Assembly (NCBI GenBank): GCA_023252395.1
Contig: JAJPDY010000015.1
Span: 1-12,421 of the forward strand
Direction: 5' to 3'
Origin: Nitrososphaera sp.
GTDB lineage: Archaea; Thermoproteota; Nitrososphaeria; Nitrososphaerales; Nitrososphaeraceae
DNA: 12,421 bases
Shown one piece after another: positions 5,713-11,677 of this stretch. Below the pieces are notes generated by a model. It was not told where the DNA came from and made no database searches. It was given only the letters and a program-made list of their open reading frames with translations. Each line of letters opens with the position of its first letter. Positions within the stretch are counted from its first letter, which is position 1. The position numbers were made by a program, and so were the translations under genes.

Positions 5713-8433
5713 CTATTTTGCAGCCTCTTCAGCTAACAGCAGCGCTTCCTTTATCATATCCTTTAGCCGGCCGCCACCCTGACCAAAGCGGTCGTCTCCC
5801 CCGCCAGAGCCGCCAAGCTTGGCAGAGATCTGCTTTGCTATTGCTCCGGCCTTGACCTTTTTACGCGCGGCTTCACCGGCAAATACTATAACCCTCATCC
5901 CCGCGCCTTTTGACACTAGCGCGACGTAAACAAGTGACGGGTCAAGCTCTATGGCTTTCTCGCCAATAGAGATGTGGTAGTCGTCGTCCAGCTCTTCGTC
6001 ATAGGTGCTGTACAAGTGGACGCCAGAACTCAGCTTTTTGGCCTGCGCAGAAATGCTCCTTGCAATCGGCTCTGCGACAACCCTCAGCATTGTCCTAACC
6101 TTCTTCTTTGCCGCTTCGGCATCTTCCATCGACTTGTTGAACGACTCTAGCACCTTCTCCCTGCTTGAGCCAAGTGACTGCGATATTGCAGCAAGCTGGC
6201 CATCCAGATGCTGCATATAGTTGACTGCAGCCTCGCCGGCGACAAACTCCAGCCTGACGACTCCATCCTGTATGCGCTCGGATTTCACGATCTTGACAAG
6301 GCCGATCTCGCCGGTGCTCCGGACATGGGTTCCCCCACAGGCTTCGATGTCCCATCCCTTGATGTTGACTATCCTGACGTTGCTTGTAGGGACAACGCCT
6401 CCTTGGTATATTCGGAAGCTGAATTCCTGCTCCGCGTCTCCCCGGTCGTATGTCTTGATTACGACAGGGTGGTTCTCCCGGATGACGCGGTTTGCAGCAT
6501 GTTCTATCTTTTGCACATCATCCTTGTTCAGCGCGGAATGATGTGTGATATCGAGCCTGCCGTAGCCTTCTTCCTTGAATGCAGAATTCTGCCACACCCA
6601 TGAGCCAAGGGTGTTCCTCGAAGCAGAGTTGATGACATGTGTTGCGGTGTGGTGCTTTGTAATAAGATCGCGTCGTCTGGCGTTGACAATTCCATGCACA
6701 TTCTGGCCTTCTGCAAGCCTACCGCCTTCGATTTTGTGAATCACAATATCCGCCTGCTTTGTCACTTCGACCACCTTGGCGCCTTCAATTTCACCGGTGT
6801 CTGGCTCCTGTCCGCCGCCCCTAGGATAAAACGCGGTCTGGTCCAGAATGACAAACTTGTTGTCTACGACCCTGAGTACCTTTGCATGGAACTCGCGTAC
6901 TGATTCGTCTTCATAGTAGAGCAACCTTGTTGGTGGCAACCCTTCCAGTCCACGTATCGGCTTGTTTGCCTGGCCTGCTGCCTGACTTGCAGCTGTGTGC
7001 AGTTCTGCAAGCTTTGTGTAAAATGACGATGGTACACCCTGTATGACTCTTTGTTCCACCAAAAAGTCCGGCGTGATACCATCTGACTCGTAAAGCCTGA
7101 TCAAATCATCTACCGATAGCTCGGCTTTCTTGCTTGCTTTGAGCGTTGTAGCAATAGAGTTCATGCGCTCGCGGGAGCCGGCGTACCTGCCTGCCTCCAA
7201 TTGGAGAATGGTCCGGACGTCCTGTCGGTGCTCCTCTAGCTCCGGATACATCTGGCGCAAATAGTCGATGTGCATGTCTGCCACATCTTCGACTCTGATG
7301 CTTGTCCATCCTAGCCGCTCCAGAATGGAGAGCGCCCTTCGCAGAATTACGCGCAGGTTATAGCCGCCGCCCACGTTTGACGGCAGCGCGCCATCGGAAA
7401 TCGCGAATATGAGTGTCCGGATATGGTCAGCAACTGTGTAAATGGCTTCATGTGGGGCGACCATGCTAGCAAGTTTTTCGTCAGAGATCCCCATTTCTCT
7501 TGCAATAAGTGACTTGAGCTCGCGGACGCTGTTTGTGTGGTCTAGCTTTGACGATACTGCTTCGAAGTATTTTGACAGCATTTCATTATTGCTATCAGTG
7601 CCAGTGATGTCTCGTAGTTTTCCAAGCACTGGACCAAAACAACAATCGTAGCTTGTCGGTGTCCCCATCGTTATCCACGAAAAGCGCTCGAGGCCGGCGC
7701 CCATATCGATTATCTTGTTTGGCATCACCCTGTAGTCGTTCTCGTTACCCTCAAATTCAGTAAAAACTGCGTTGCCAAGCTCTAGGCCGCGTACAAAGTA
7801 TTCAAGCGAATACCCAAATGCTCCAGCGCCCATCCATACGTCTTCAACAAACGTTATTTCTTCCGGCTTTATCCCGAGCCCCTTTGTAAGCATCCCATAG
7901 TCAAGGTCGATGCACCTGTCCTTCCAATAGCCGCCTTCCGCGTCGGCGTTGCAGGTCTGGCCTATCATGCAAAAGCCTGTATAATGCCTGCCGCTCAGCC
8001 CCACGTTTTCAATGTCGTTAAAGCGCAGGCACATTTGAGGCACCACAAGAGGGTTTGCCGGCAACTCAAACACTACCTGATTGCCCATGACGCGCTGAAA
8101 GTCAACAATGGATGCTATAGTGAAATAGAGGTCTTCGCGCCAGCGGCACACTACGGGATACCGCCTTACAATTGTGTGGTCGTTTGCTTGGAAGAATTTC
8201 TCTGTCTCCTTCCAAGCATTAACGTAGTCGAGCCTCTTGCTTGTCGGCGGCTTGCCGATGAAACTGTAATTCTCGTGATCTGGGCAGAACTGCCTTTCCC
8301 CGTCAAGCGTCCAGAAGAACTTTTCGCACTTGCCGCATTTTTTGCGCGTAAAGCCCATTTTGTCAAATAGCGAGACTTTGTAGTACCGGTCAGGGTTTGA
8401 TGAAAAGAGGGCTGCAAGTTCTTTCTTTCCCAA
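5713..8433 (-). CDS. alaS: Alanyl-tRNA synthetase (archaeal type)
   Basis: Charges tRNA-Ala and clears Ser/Gly-tRNA-Ala. The 906-residue class II enzyme begins with the archaeal N-terminal zinc module (CGKC at 33-36, C50, H53). The aminoacylation core follows, with FNDIENVG (138-145) and motif 3 as GGGYNLRVILRRAL (355-368). The editing domain carries the zinc/catalytic set HHTATH (594-599) and CGGTH (699-703). The C-Ala domain has a coiled coil (about 750-800) and the glycine-rich SGGGDDRFGQGGG signature (876-888). Length is normal for archaea. The start codon is TTG at 8433: no in-frame ATG lies nearby upstream, the protein starts at the conserved N-terminus, and a TATA-like box is centred 27.5 bp upstream, which fits a leaderless message. 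leuS follows after 4 bp. Confidence 0.97.
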   Translation of the reverse strand: MGKKELAALFSSNPDRYYKVSLFDKMGFTRKKCGKCEKFFWTLDGERQFCPDHENYSFIGKPPTSKRLDYVNAWKETEKFFQANDHTIVRRYPVVCRWREDLYFTIASIVDFQRVMGNQVVFELPANPLVVPQMCLRFNDIENVGLSGRHYTGFCMIGQTCNADAEGGYWKDRCIDLDYGMLTKGLGIKPEEITFVEDVWMGAGAFGYSLEYFVRGLELGNAVFTEFEGNENDYRVMPNKIIDMGAGLERFSWITMGTPTSYDCCFGPVLGKLRDITGTDSNNEMLSKYFEAVSSKLDHTNSVRELKSLIAREMGISDEKLASMVAPHEAIYTVADHIRTLIFAISDGALPSNVGGGYNLRVILRRALSILERLGWTSIRVEDVADMHIDYLRQMYPELEEHRQDVRTILQLEAGRYAGSRERMNSIATTLKASKKAELSVDDLIRLYESDGITPDFLVEQRVIQGVPSSFYTKLAELHTAASQAAGQANKPIRGLEGLPPTRLLYYEDESVREFHAKVLRVVDNKFVILDQTAFYPRGGGQEPDTGEIEGAKVVEVTKQADIVIHKIEGGRLAEGQNVHGIVNARRRDLITKHHTATHVINSASRNTLGSWVWQNSAFKEEGYGRLDITHHSALNKDDVQKIEHAANRVIRENHPVVIKTYDRGDAEQEFSFRIYQGGVVPTSNVRIVNIKGWDIEACGGTHVRSTGEIGLVKIVKSERIQDGVVRLEFVAGEAAVNYMQHLDGQLAAISQSLGSSREKVLESFNKSMEDAEAAKKKVRTMLRVVAEPIARSISAQAKKLSSGVHLYSTYDEELDDDYHISIGEKAIELDPSLVYVALVSKGAGMRVIVFAGEAARKKVKAGAIAKQISAKLGGSGGGDDRFGQGGGRLKDMIKEALLLAEEAAK

Positions 8434-8456
8434 TGGCTATGTTCTTGTTTTAGACA

Positions 8457-8464
8457 TCAAAATA
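8457..8464 (-). promoter_or_regulatory. TATA-like box of the alaS-leuS operon
   Basis: TATTTTGA on the minus strand, centred 27.5 bp before the TTG start of alaS. The spacing places transcription initiation at or next to the start codon. Confidence 0.45.
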
Positions 8465-8482
8465 CGGTATTAATGCTTTCGT

Positions 8483-8520
8483 TAAAATAAAATTGTGCAG
8501 CCCCCTTGCGTGGGGATGCA
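8483..8520 (-). terminator. Candidate terminator after thioredoxin
   Basis: On the minus strand, one base past the thioredoxin stop, TGCA and CCCC arms pair with GGGG and TGCA arms (8517-8520 with 8496-8499, and 8512-8515 with 8501-8504) around a 7-nt loop and one A/G mismatch. AATTTTATTTT (8494-8484) follows. Position and T-tract fit a transcript end that insulates alaS. Confidence 0.55.
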
Positions 8521-8521
8521 T

Positions 8522-8872
8522 TTACGACTTGGCTAATGTGCTTTCGATGAACTTGATGTATGTCTCTTTTGGGGCCGCGCCTATCGTCCTTCCAACTTCC
8601 TTGCCACCCTTGAACAGGATAAGCGACGGTATAGACTGTACACCGTACTTCATTGCAATTTCCTGATTCTCGTCCACGTTCAGCTTGGCTACCTTGACCT
8701 TGCCAGTCATTGTGCGCCCTATTTGCTCAACCGCGGGACCCACCATCCTGCACGGGCCGCACCACTCTGCCCAAAAGTCTACAAATACAGGCAGGTCTGA
8801 CCTGAGCACTTCGGCATCCCATGACTTGGTCGTTACATGGGTAATGGAATTATTGTCTGTCTTGCTTTCCAT
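8522..8872 (-). CDS. trxA: Thioredoxin
   Basis: A small cytosolic disulfide reductase. The 116-residue protein has the complete thioredoxin fold sequence: VFVDFWAEWCGPC with the redox pair C38/C41, the buried acidic residue in VFVDFWA, KLNVDEN, and the cis-proline loop SIPSLILFKGG (P82). About 20 residues of polar N-terminal extension precede the fold and there is no signal peptide, so it acts in the cytosol. The ATG at 8872 lies 27.5 bp from a TATA-like box, predicting a leaderless message. GGAG sits only one base before the ATG, too close to serve as a Shine-Dalgarno. It lies 46 bp downstream of the four-cysteine membrane-anchored protein and is followed by a candidate terminator, so it looks like its own transcription unit. 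The electron donor (thioredoxin reductase) is not in the window. Confidence 0.95.
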   Translation of the reverse strand: MESKTDNNSITHVTTKSWDAEVLRSDLPVFVDFWAEWCGPCRMVGPAVEQIGRTMTGKVKVAKLNVDENQEIAMKYGVQSIPSLILFKGGKEVGRTIGAAPKETYIKFIESTLAKS

Positions 8873-8895
8873 GCTCCAAACTTGGGGCTTAATGG

Positions 8896-8903
8896 TATTT
8901 TAT
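8896..8903 (-). promoter_or_regulatory. TATA-like box of thioredoxin
   Basis: ATAAAATA on the minus strand, centred 27.5 bp before the ATG at 8872. It is a good archaeal box A in the 46-bp intergenic gap. Confidence 0.55.
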
Positions 8904-8918
8904 GTTTACCCGTTAGGC

Positions 8919-9617
8919 TCAAATAGCAAAACCGCAATGCCCAAGGGATTTCTTGTCCAAAAGCGTAATCACTCCATCTCTGGTGACCAGATACTGGCGG
9001 TGCTCAAATGAGCCGCTTGTTCTGTCGACAAAATTCAGATCAACTACGTGATTCTCGCCAGAGGCAGTTACTGTCAGCTTTTTGGCCACTGACGTGTCGT
9101 TTGCGTTGCACTGTTCTGCCCACTTGTCATACTGGTTTTCTGTAAGAACAAACTGCTTGTTGCCCATTTCGCCCGCCAGCACAACGCTAAAGTACATCAC
9201 ATACTCTGCCGCCTGCTCTTTTGATGCAACATCAAACAGCGATTGCGCATTAGGATGATATTCGTCTATTATCGTGGGCACTGCGCCAGAGATATAGAAC
9301 GTCCGGAAAAAGTGACCTGCCGGCCCTATACCACAAGGAATTCTGAATACCGCTTCCCTTGGCTCCAGGTACGCAAAGAAAACCTCTTGTGGCACCCAGT
9401 CCTCCTTTCCAATTCCGCCGCAAACCTCTTTCTGTATGTCTCTTACCTGCTCTATGCTAAAGCCGGGCGCAGTGACAAATTGAGGCAACATGAAATCCGT
9501 AGAATTGGCTTTCTTGTCATATTGTGTAACCTCTAGTTGGTTGTTGCTCTGGTAGGCCATGACGCCCAAGACTATAGCTACAGCAGTTGCTGCAACTATT
9601 GCAGCGACCTTTTTCAA
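8919..9617 (-). CDS. Membrane-anchored extracytoplasmic protein with four cysteines, function unknown
   Basis: A 232-residue protein with a basic start (MKK) and a hydrophobic segment at about 4-20 (VAAIVAATAVAIVLGVM). It is followed by a polar region, so it is either an uncleaved N-terminal anchor or a signal peptide, with the rest outside the cell. Four cysteines lie in the exported part: C66 and C95 in similar CGGIG and CGIG contexts, C170 (EQCNAN) and C228 near the C-terminus (GHCGFAI). Two disulfides are possible. The rest is mixed alpha/beta in character. I recognise no family. The start is TTG at 9617: it gives the basic-plus-hydrophobic N-terminus and lies 28 bp from a TATA-like box. 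It is 42 bp downstream of secE and upstream of thioredoxin. Confidence 0.8.
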   Translation of the reverse strand: MKKVAAIVAATAVAIVLGVMAYQSNNQLEVTQYDKKANSTDFMLPQFVTAPGFSIEQVRDIQKEVCGGIGKEDWVPQEVFFAYLEPREAVFRIPCGIGPAGHFFRTFYISGAVPTIIDEYHPNAQSLFDVASKEQAAEYVMYFSVVLAGEMGNKQFVLTENQYDKWAEQCNANDTSVAKKLTVTASGENHVVDLNFVDRTSGSFEHRQYLVTRDGVITLLDKKSLGHCGFAI

Positions 9618-9620
9618 GCG

Positions 9621-9629
9621 AGATTGAAA
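9621..9629 (-). promoter_or_regulatory. Shared promoter word TTTCAATCT (copy 1)
   Basis: TTTCAATCT on the minus strand, exactly 3 bases before the TTG start of the four-cysteine gene. The same word is found at the same place before secE. Confidence 0.4.
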
Positions 9630-9641
9630 ATCCTTTGCCTG

Positions 9642-9649
9642 TATTTATT
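9642..9649 (-). promoter_or_regulatory. TATA-like box of the four-cysteine protein gene
   Basis: AATAAATA on the minus strand, centred about 28 bp before the TTG at 9617. It is the second promoter in a row downstream of secE, so this gene need not depend on read-through. Confidence 0.5.
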
Positions 9650-9659
9650 CAGTGCCCGA

Positions 9660-9848
9660 CTAGCCTCTGCCGCCAGTACCGACAGTGACATATTCGGCTA
9701 TTATCTTGATGACAAAAGCAATCCCACCCACTGCCAACAGACCAAGCACTACCAGTCGAAGGTGCTGGGTATAGTCCTCTCTGCTTGTCTTTTTTGCCAG
9801 CCGGAGAGTCTGGATTATTTCTGATATCTTGCGCTCTACAATCGCCAA
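9660..9848 (-). CDS. secE: Protein translocase subunit SecE (Sec61 gamma)
   Basis: SecE clamps the SecY channel in the cytoplasmic membrane and is essential for protein export and membrane insertion. The 62-residue protein has the short archaeal/eukaryotic layout: an amphipathic N-terminal helix (about 4-18, VERKISEIIQTLRLAKK), the conserved hinge KKTSREDYTQH (19-29) matching the family's KPTxxEY motif, and one transmembrane helix (about 31-54, LRLVVLGLLAVGGIAFVIKIIAEYV) with a short tail. The start is TTG at 9848; there is no internal methionine and a strong TATA box lies about 28.5 bp upstream, so the message should be leaderless. Being so small it is easily missed. secE is often near nusG and ribosomal protein genes; here it is flanked instead by an Lrp-type regulator and an exported protein. 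Confidence 0.9.
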   Translation of the reverse strand: MAIVERKISEIIQTLRLAKKTSREDYTQHLRLVVLGLLAVGGIAFVIKIIAEYVTVGTGGRG

Positions 9849-9851
9849 TTT

Positions 9852-9860
9852 AGATTGAAA
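9852..9860 (-). promoter_or_regulatory. Shared promoter word TTTCAATCT (copy 2)
   Basis: TTTCAATCT on the minus strand, exactly 3 bases before the TTG start of secE, repeating the arrangement seen at 9621-9629. Confidence 0.4.
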
Positions 9861-9872
9861 GTGGCACTTGCG

Positions 9873-9880
9873 TTATATAA
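9873..9880 (-). promoter_or_regulatory. TATA box of secE
   Basis: TTATATAA on the minus strand, centred 28.5 bp before the TTG at 9848, in the 43-bp gap after the Lrp-type gene. It is one of the two strongest box A matches in the window. Confidence 0.65.
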
Positions 9881-9891
9881 AACATCTGTCG

Positions 9892-10362
9892 TTACCTCGA
9901 AAGCTGGGATTGCACAGTGTATATAGGCTCTTTTTCCGTCCTCTGCATCTCGACAAACGTCTCGGTGTTTTGTATTCCTTCAATCTTGCCGACGCGCTCG
10001 ATGACGATATTGTGGAGCTCTTCCAGCGTATGGGCGCTCACGTTCACTATCATGTCGAACCTGCCAGTTACTTCAGAGAGCGACCGGACTTCGGGGATTT
10101 TCAAAAGCTCTGAATGAATGGGCTCTTTGAGCTTTGGGTCACGGTTGATGCCAACTGTAGCCTTGACATTGATGCCAAGCATGCTTTCGTTGACTACTAC
10201 CGTAAATTTTTTCACTAGGCTTCGCTTTGTAAGGCGCTTTATCCTGCTGTAAAGAACAGAAGCGTTAATGTTGAGTTTTTTGCTCAGCCTTGGCACAGAA
10301 ATGCTGGCATCCTTTGACAGTTCTGACAATATGCGCATGTCAAGCTCGTCGAACTTGTGCAT
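9892..10362 (-). CDS. Lrp/AsnC-family transcriptional regulator
   Basis: A 156-residue DNA-binding regulator. The N-terminal winged helix (about 4-55) opens with the family's DELDMRILSELSKDASISVPRLSKKLNINASVLYSRIKRL run. The C-terminal RAM ligand-binding domain (about 65-145) includes VKATVGIN, IPEVRSLSEVTGRFDMIVNV and ETFVEMQRTEK. Such proteins form dimers to octamers that respond to amino acids or act as local or global regulators; no ligand can be named from sequence. I chose ATG at 10362 over the in-frame ATG at 10374 because the TATA-like box is 27.5 bp before 10362 but only 15.5 bp before 10374, and family members usually start a few residues before DELD. It is divergent from the 167-residue gene across a roughly 200-bp region with an AT-rich dyad. 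Confidence 0.9.
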   Translation of the reverse strand: MHKFDELDMRILSELSKDASISVPRLSKKLNINASVLYSRIKRLTKRSLVKKFTVVVNESMLGINVKATVGINRDPKLKEPIHSELLKIPEVRSLSEVTGRFDMIVNVSAHTLEELHNIVIERVGKIEGIQNTETFVEMQRTEKEPIYTVQSQLSR

Positions 10363-10385
10363 ATCCGTAACCATGTAAGCCTGTG

Positions 10386-10393
10386 TTAATAAA
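10386..10393 (-). promoter_or_regulatory. TATA-like box of the Lrp/AsnC gene
   Basis: TTTATTAA on the minus strand, centred 27.5 bp before the ATG at 10362. It decides the start of the regulator. Confidence 0.5.
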
Positions 10394-10405
10394 TGTAATT
10401 CTGAT

Positions 10406-10416
10406 TGATTAAATCA
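10406..10416. promoter_or_regulatory. AT-rich dyad, possible Lrp operator
   Basis: TGATTAAATCA is a perfect 5-bp dyad around a single central base, 13 bp upstream of the regulator's TATA-like box. Lrp-family proteins often bind AT-rich dyads at their own promoters, so autoregulation is possible. AT-rich intergenic DNA produces such words by chance, so this is only a candidate. Confidence 0.25.
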
Positions 10417-10525
10417 TTAAAAACTAATTCCCTTAGCTTATGAAAGTGTGAATCCTGAAAAACTTATGACGTGACCGCTGATAAAGCGCACAAATGCACA
10501 GCCTGCATGAGCCATCGAGATAACA

Positions 10526-10533
10526 TTATATAA
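10526..10533 (+). promoter_or_regulatory. TATA box of the 167-residue gene
   Basis: TTATATAA, centred 30.5 bp before the ATG at 10560, so transcription should start within about 2-5 bases of the ATG. A purine-rich GAGGT at 10548-10552 looks like a Shine-Dalgarno with a 7-nt spacer but would then lie upstream of the transcript. Confidence 0.6.
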
Positions 10534-10559
10534 TTTGCAACCGGATTGAGGTAAATAGC

Positions 10560-11063
10560 ATGTTTGGCAAGAAAGAGATCAAGCCCGGCGACTATGTTTT
10601 TGTAGCGCAAAAGGAAGGGAATTTTAACAAGATTGTTATTGGCCGCGTGCAATCAATTAACGGCAGCAAGGTCAACGTCGTTGGCACGTACATACGGCCG
10701 CAGGGCTTGATCGAGCGTGTGGAATCCGGCCGCGCAGGAGACCACTCAAAGCAGGTCTTGGCAAGCCCCGACCCAAACAACTGCATCTTTATGCTAATTG
10801 ACAGAATTGAATCGGGAAGGTTCAGTGAAGAGGTGGACCAGTCAACATCCAAGGTGATATGGATAAACGAAAACAGATACCTTGTGCTTGATGGCTGGAT
10901 AAAGGAAAATTTTCCAGATATTTTCTCGGCTATCCTGTCAGCCAAGAGCGAGGAGGAAAGAGCGCAGGCCCGCTCGATACTCCTTGAAAAAATGAGCTCG
11001 CTTTACGAGCGCGACCTTAAAGATCACGTGTATGCAGTAGCCAGAAGCGCCAAGATACTCTAA
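10560..11063 (+). CDS. Conserved-looking cytosolic protein of unknown function, 167 residues
   Basis: A soluble protein with no signal peptide or membrane segment. The N-terminal part (about 6-50, IKPGDYVFVAQ...NKIVIGRVQSINGSKVNVVGTYIRP) looks like a small beta-barrel of the SH3 or KOW-like kind, judged from the GD-hydrophobic strand pattern only. The middle (about 75-115) alternates short strands (CIFMLIDRI, KVIWINENRYLVLDGWI). The C-terminus (about 115-165) is helical and charged. No catalytic or metal motif is visible. The ATG at 10560 follows a TATA box at about 30 bp. It is the first of three small plus-strand genes and is divergent from the Lrp-type regulator. Codon use resembles its neighbours. 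I do not recognise the family. Confidence 0.85.
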   Translation: MFGKKEIKPGDYVFVAQKEGNFNKIVIGRVQSINGSKVNVVGTYIRPQGLIERVESGRAGDHSKQVLASPDPNNCIFMLIDRIESGRFSEEVDQSTSKVIWINENRYLVLDGWIKENFPDIFSAILSAKSEEERAQARSILLEKMSSLYERDLKDHVYAVARSAKIL

Positions 11064-11073
11064 GATCGCAAGG

Positions 11074-11081
11074 AATAAGTT
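11074..11081 (+). promoter_or_regulatory. Weak TATA-like box before the HNH-like gene
   Basis: AATAAGTT, centred about 26.5 bp before the GTG at 11104. The match is weak; read-through from the upstream gene is an alternative. Confidence 0.3.
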
Positions 11082-11103
11082 TGAGCCAGATCAGCTTGTA
11101 TCT

Positions 11104-11421
11104 GTGTCATTTTTCGGTCCGCCCAGCGAAGGTCCAAGTTATGACAAGAAAAAGTACGAACACTTGACGCTCAGCATCAGGCAGACGGTACTCGAGCGGG
11201 CGCATAAAAGATGCCAGAAATGCGGAGTAAAGTTCTCTCCAAGCGTCCAGCCGCATTTTGAGCACATCAACGGCTCGCTGAAAGACAATAGACCGATAAA
11301 CCTGCGCGCCCTGTGCCCCGAATGCTTCAAGCTCGTAGAAAAGAAAGAAACCAAACAAGGCGGAATGATGGGCAATATACGCAGTGCCTTTAGGCGGATA
11401 CCTGTCGATTTAGACAAGTAA
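11104..11421 (+). CDS. Small HNH-like zinc protein
   Basis: A 105-residue cytosolic protein. It has a CQKC pair (37-40), then PHFEHINGSLKDNRPINLRALCPEC (50-74), giving a second CPEC pair (71-74). This order (CxxC, (D/E)HI, DN..NL, CxxC) is that of the HNH/treble-clef nuclease fold: H54 would be the first catalytic histidine and N66 the asparagine. The third position, normally H right after the second CxxC, is F75, and the residue before H54 is E not D. It may therefore be a catalytically weak or dead HNH fold used for nucleic-acid or protein binding. The C-terminal tail is basic (GNIRSAFRRIP). The start is GTG at 11104, 40 bases after the previous stop, as no ATG/GTG/TTG lies closer upstream in frame. 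The target is unknown. Confidence 0.82.
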   Translation: MSFFGPPSEGPSYDKKKYEHLTLSIRQTVLERAHKRCQKCGVKFSPSVQPHFEHINGSLKDNRPINLRALCPECFKLVEKKETKQGGMMGNIRSAFRRIPVDLDK

Positions 11422-11466
11422 CGCCATCCAAAAAGTCCATCCTGTAAAGTATCAAAAGAATAGTCT

Positions 11467-11474
11467 AAATATAA
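11467..11474 (+). promoter_or_regulatory. TATA-like box of the zinc-ribbon-like gene
   Basis: AAATATAA, centred 25.5 bp before the ATG at 11496. It supports that ATG rather than the in-frame TTG at 11475, which would lie only a few bases past the box. Confidence 0.5.
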
Positions 11475-11495
11475 TTGCCAATAATTGATCATAAA

Positions 11496-11675
11496 ATGGG
11501 TGTCGTCATAATGCAGCTTGTTTGCGATACTTGTGGCAAGGTCCTTCTGGAGAAGGTTGGCGAGCAGCACCTGCTTGAGGAAAAGTTCCCGATAACAAAT
11601 GAGGAAGCCTTGACTCTAGACAAAGAGCATAGAGGCCATGAATGCCATATTGAAGCTGTTGAAAAGGAAAAATAG
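11496..11675 (+). CDS. Small zinc-ribbon-like protein, function unknown
   Basis: A 59-residue protein with a CDTC pair (10-13) near the N-terminus and a histidine/cysteine cluster HRGHECH (45-51) near the C-terminus. Together they could bind one zinc ion (two C plus C and H). Between them is an acidic, leucine-containing linker. There is no membrane segment. I chose the ATG at 11496 from the TATA spacing; ATG at 11511 (giving MQLVCDTCGK) and TTG at 11475 remain possible. It is the last of the three plus-strand genes and stops 2 bp from the stop of the opposite winged-helix gene. No family is recognised. Confidence 0.72.
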   Translation: MGVVIMQLVCDTCGKVLLEKVGEQHLLEEKFPITNEEALTLDKEHRGHECHIEAVEKEK

Positions 11676-11677
11676 TC

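Noticed and set aside
10430..10485. Possible C/D box guide RNA (repeated CTGA and TATGA-like words) upstream of the 167-residue gene
   Set aside because: The C and C' boxes do not match RUGAUGA and the distances between boxes are too short for archaeal guides.
10375..10559. tRNA or other structured RNA in the largest intergenic gap
   Set aside because: No cloverleaf, T-loop GGTTCRA or long stems; only AT-rich promoter DNA, a short dyad and a TATA box are seen.
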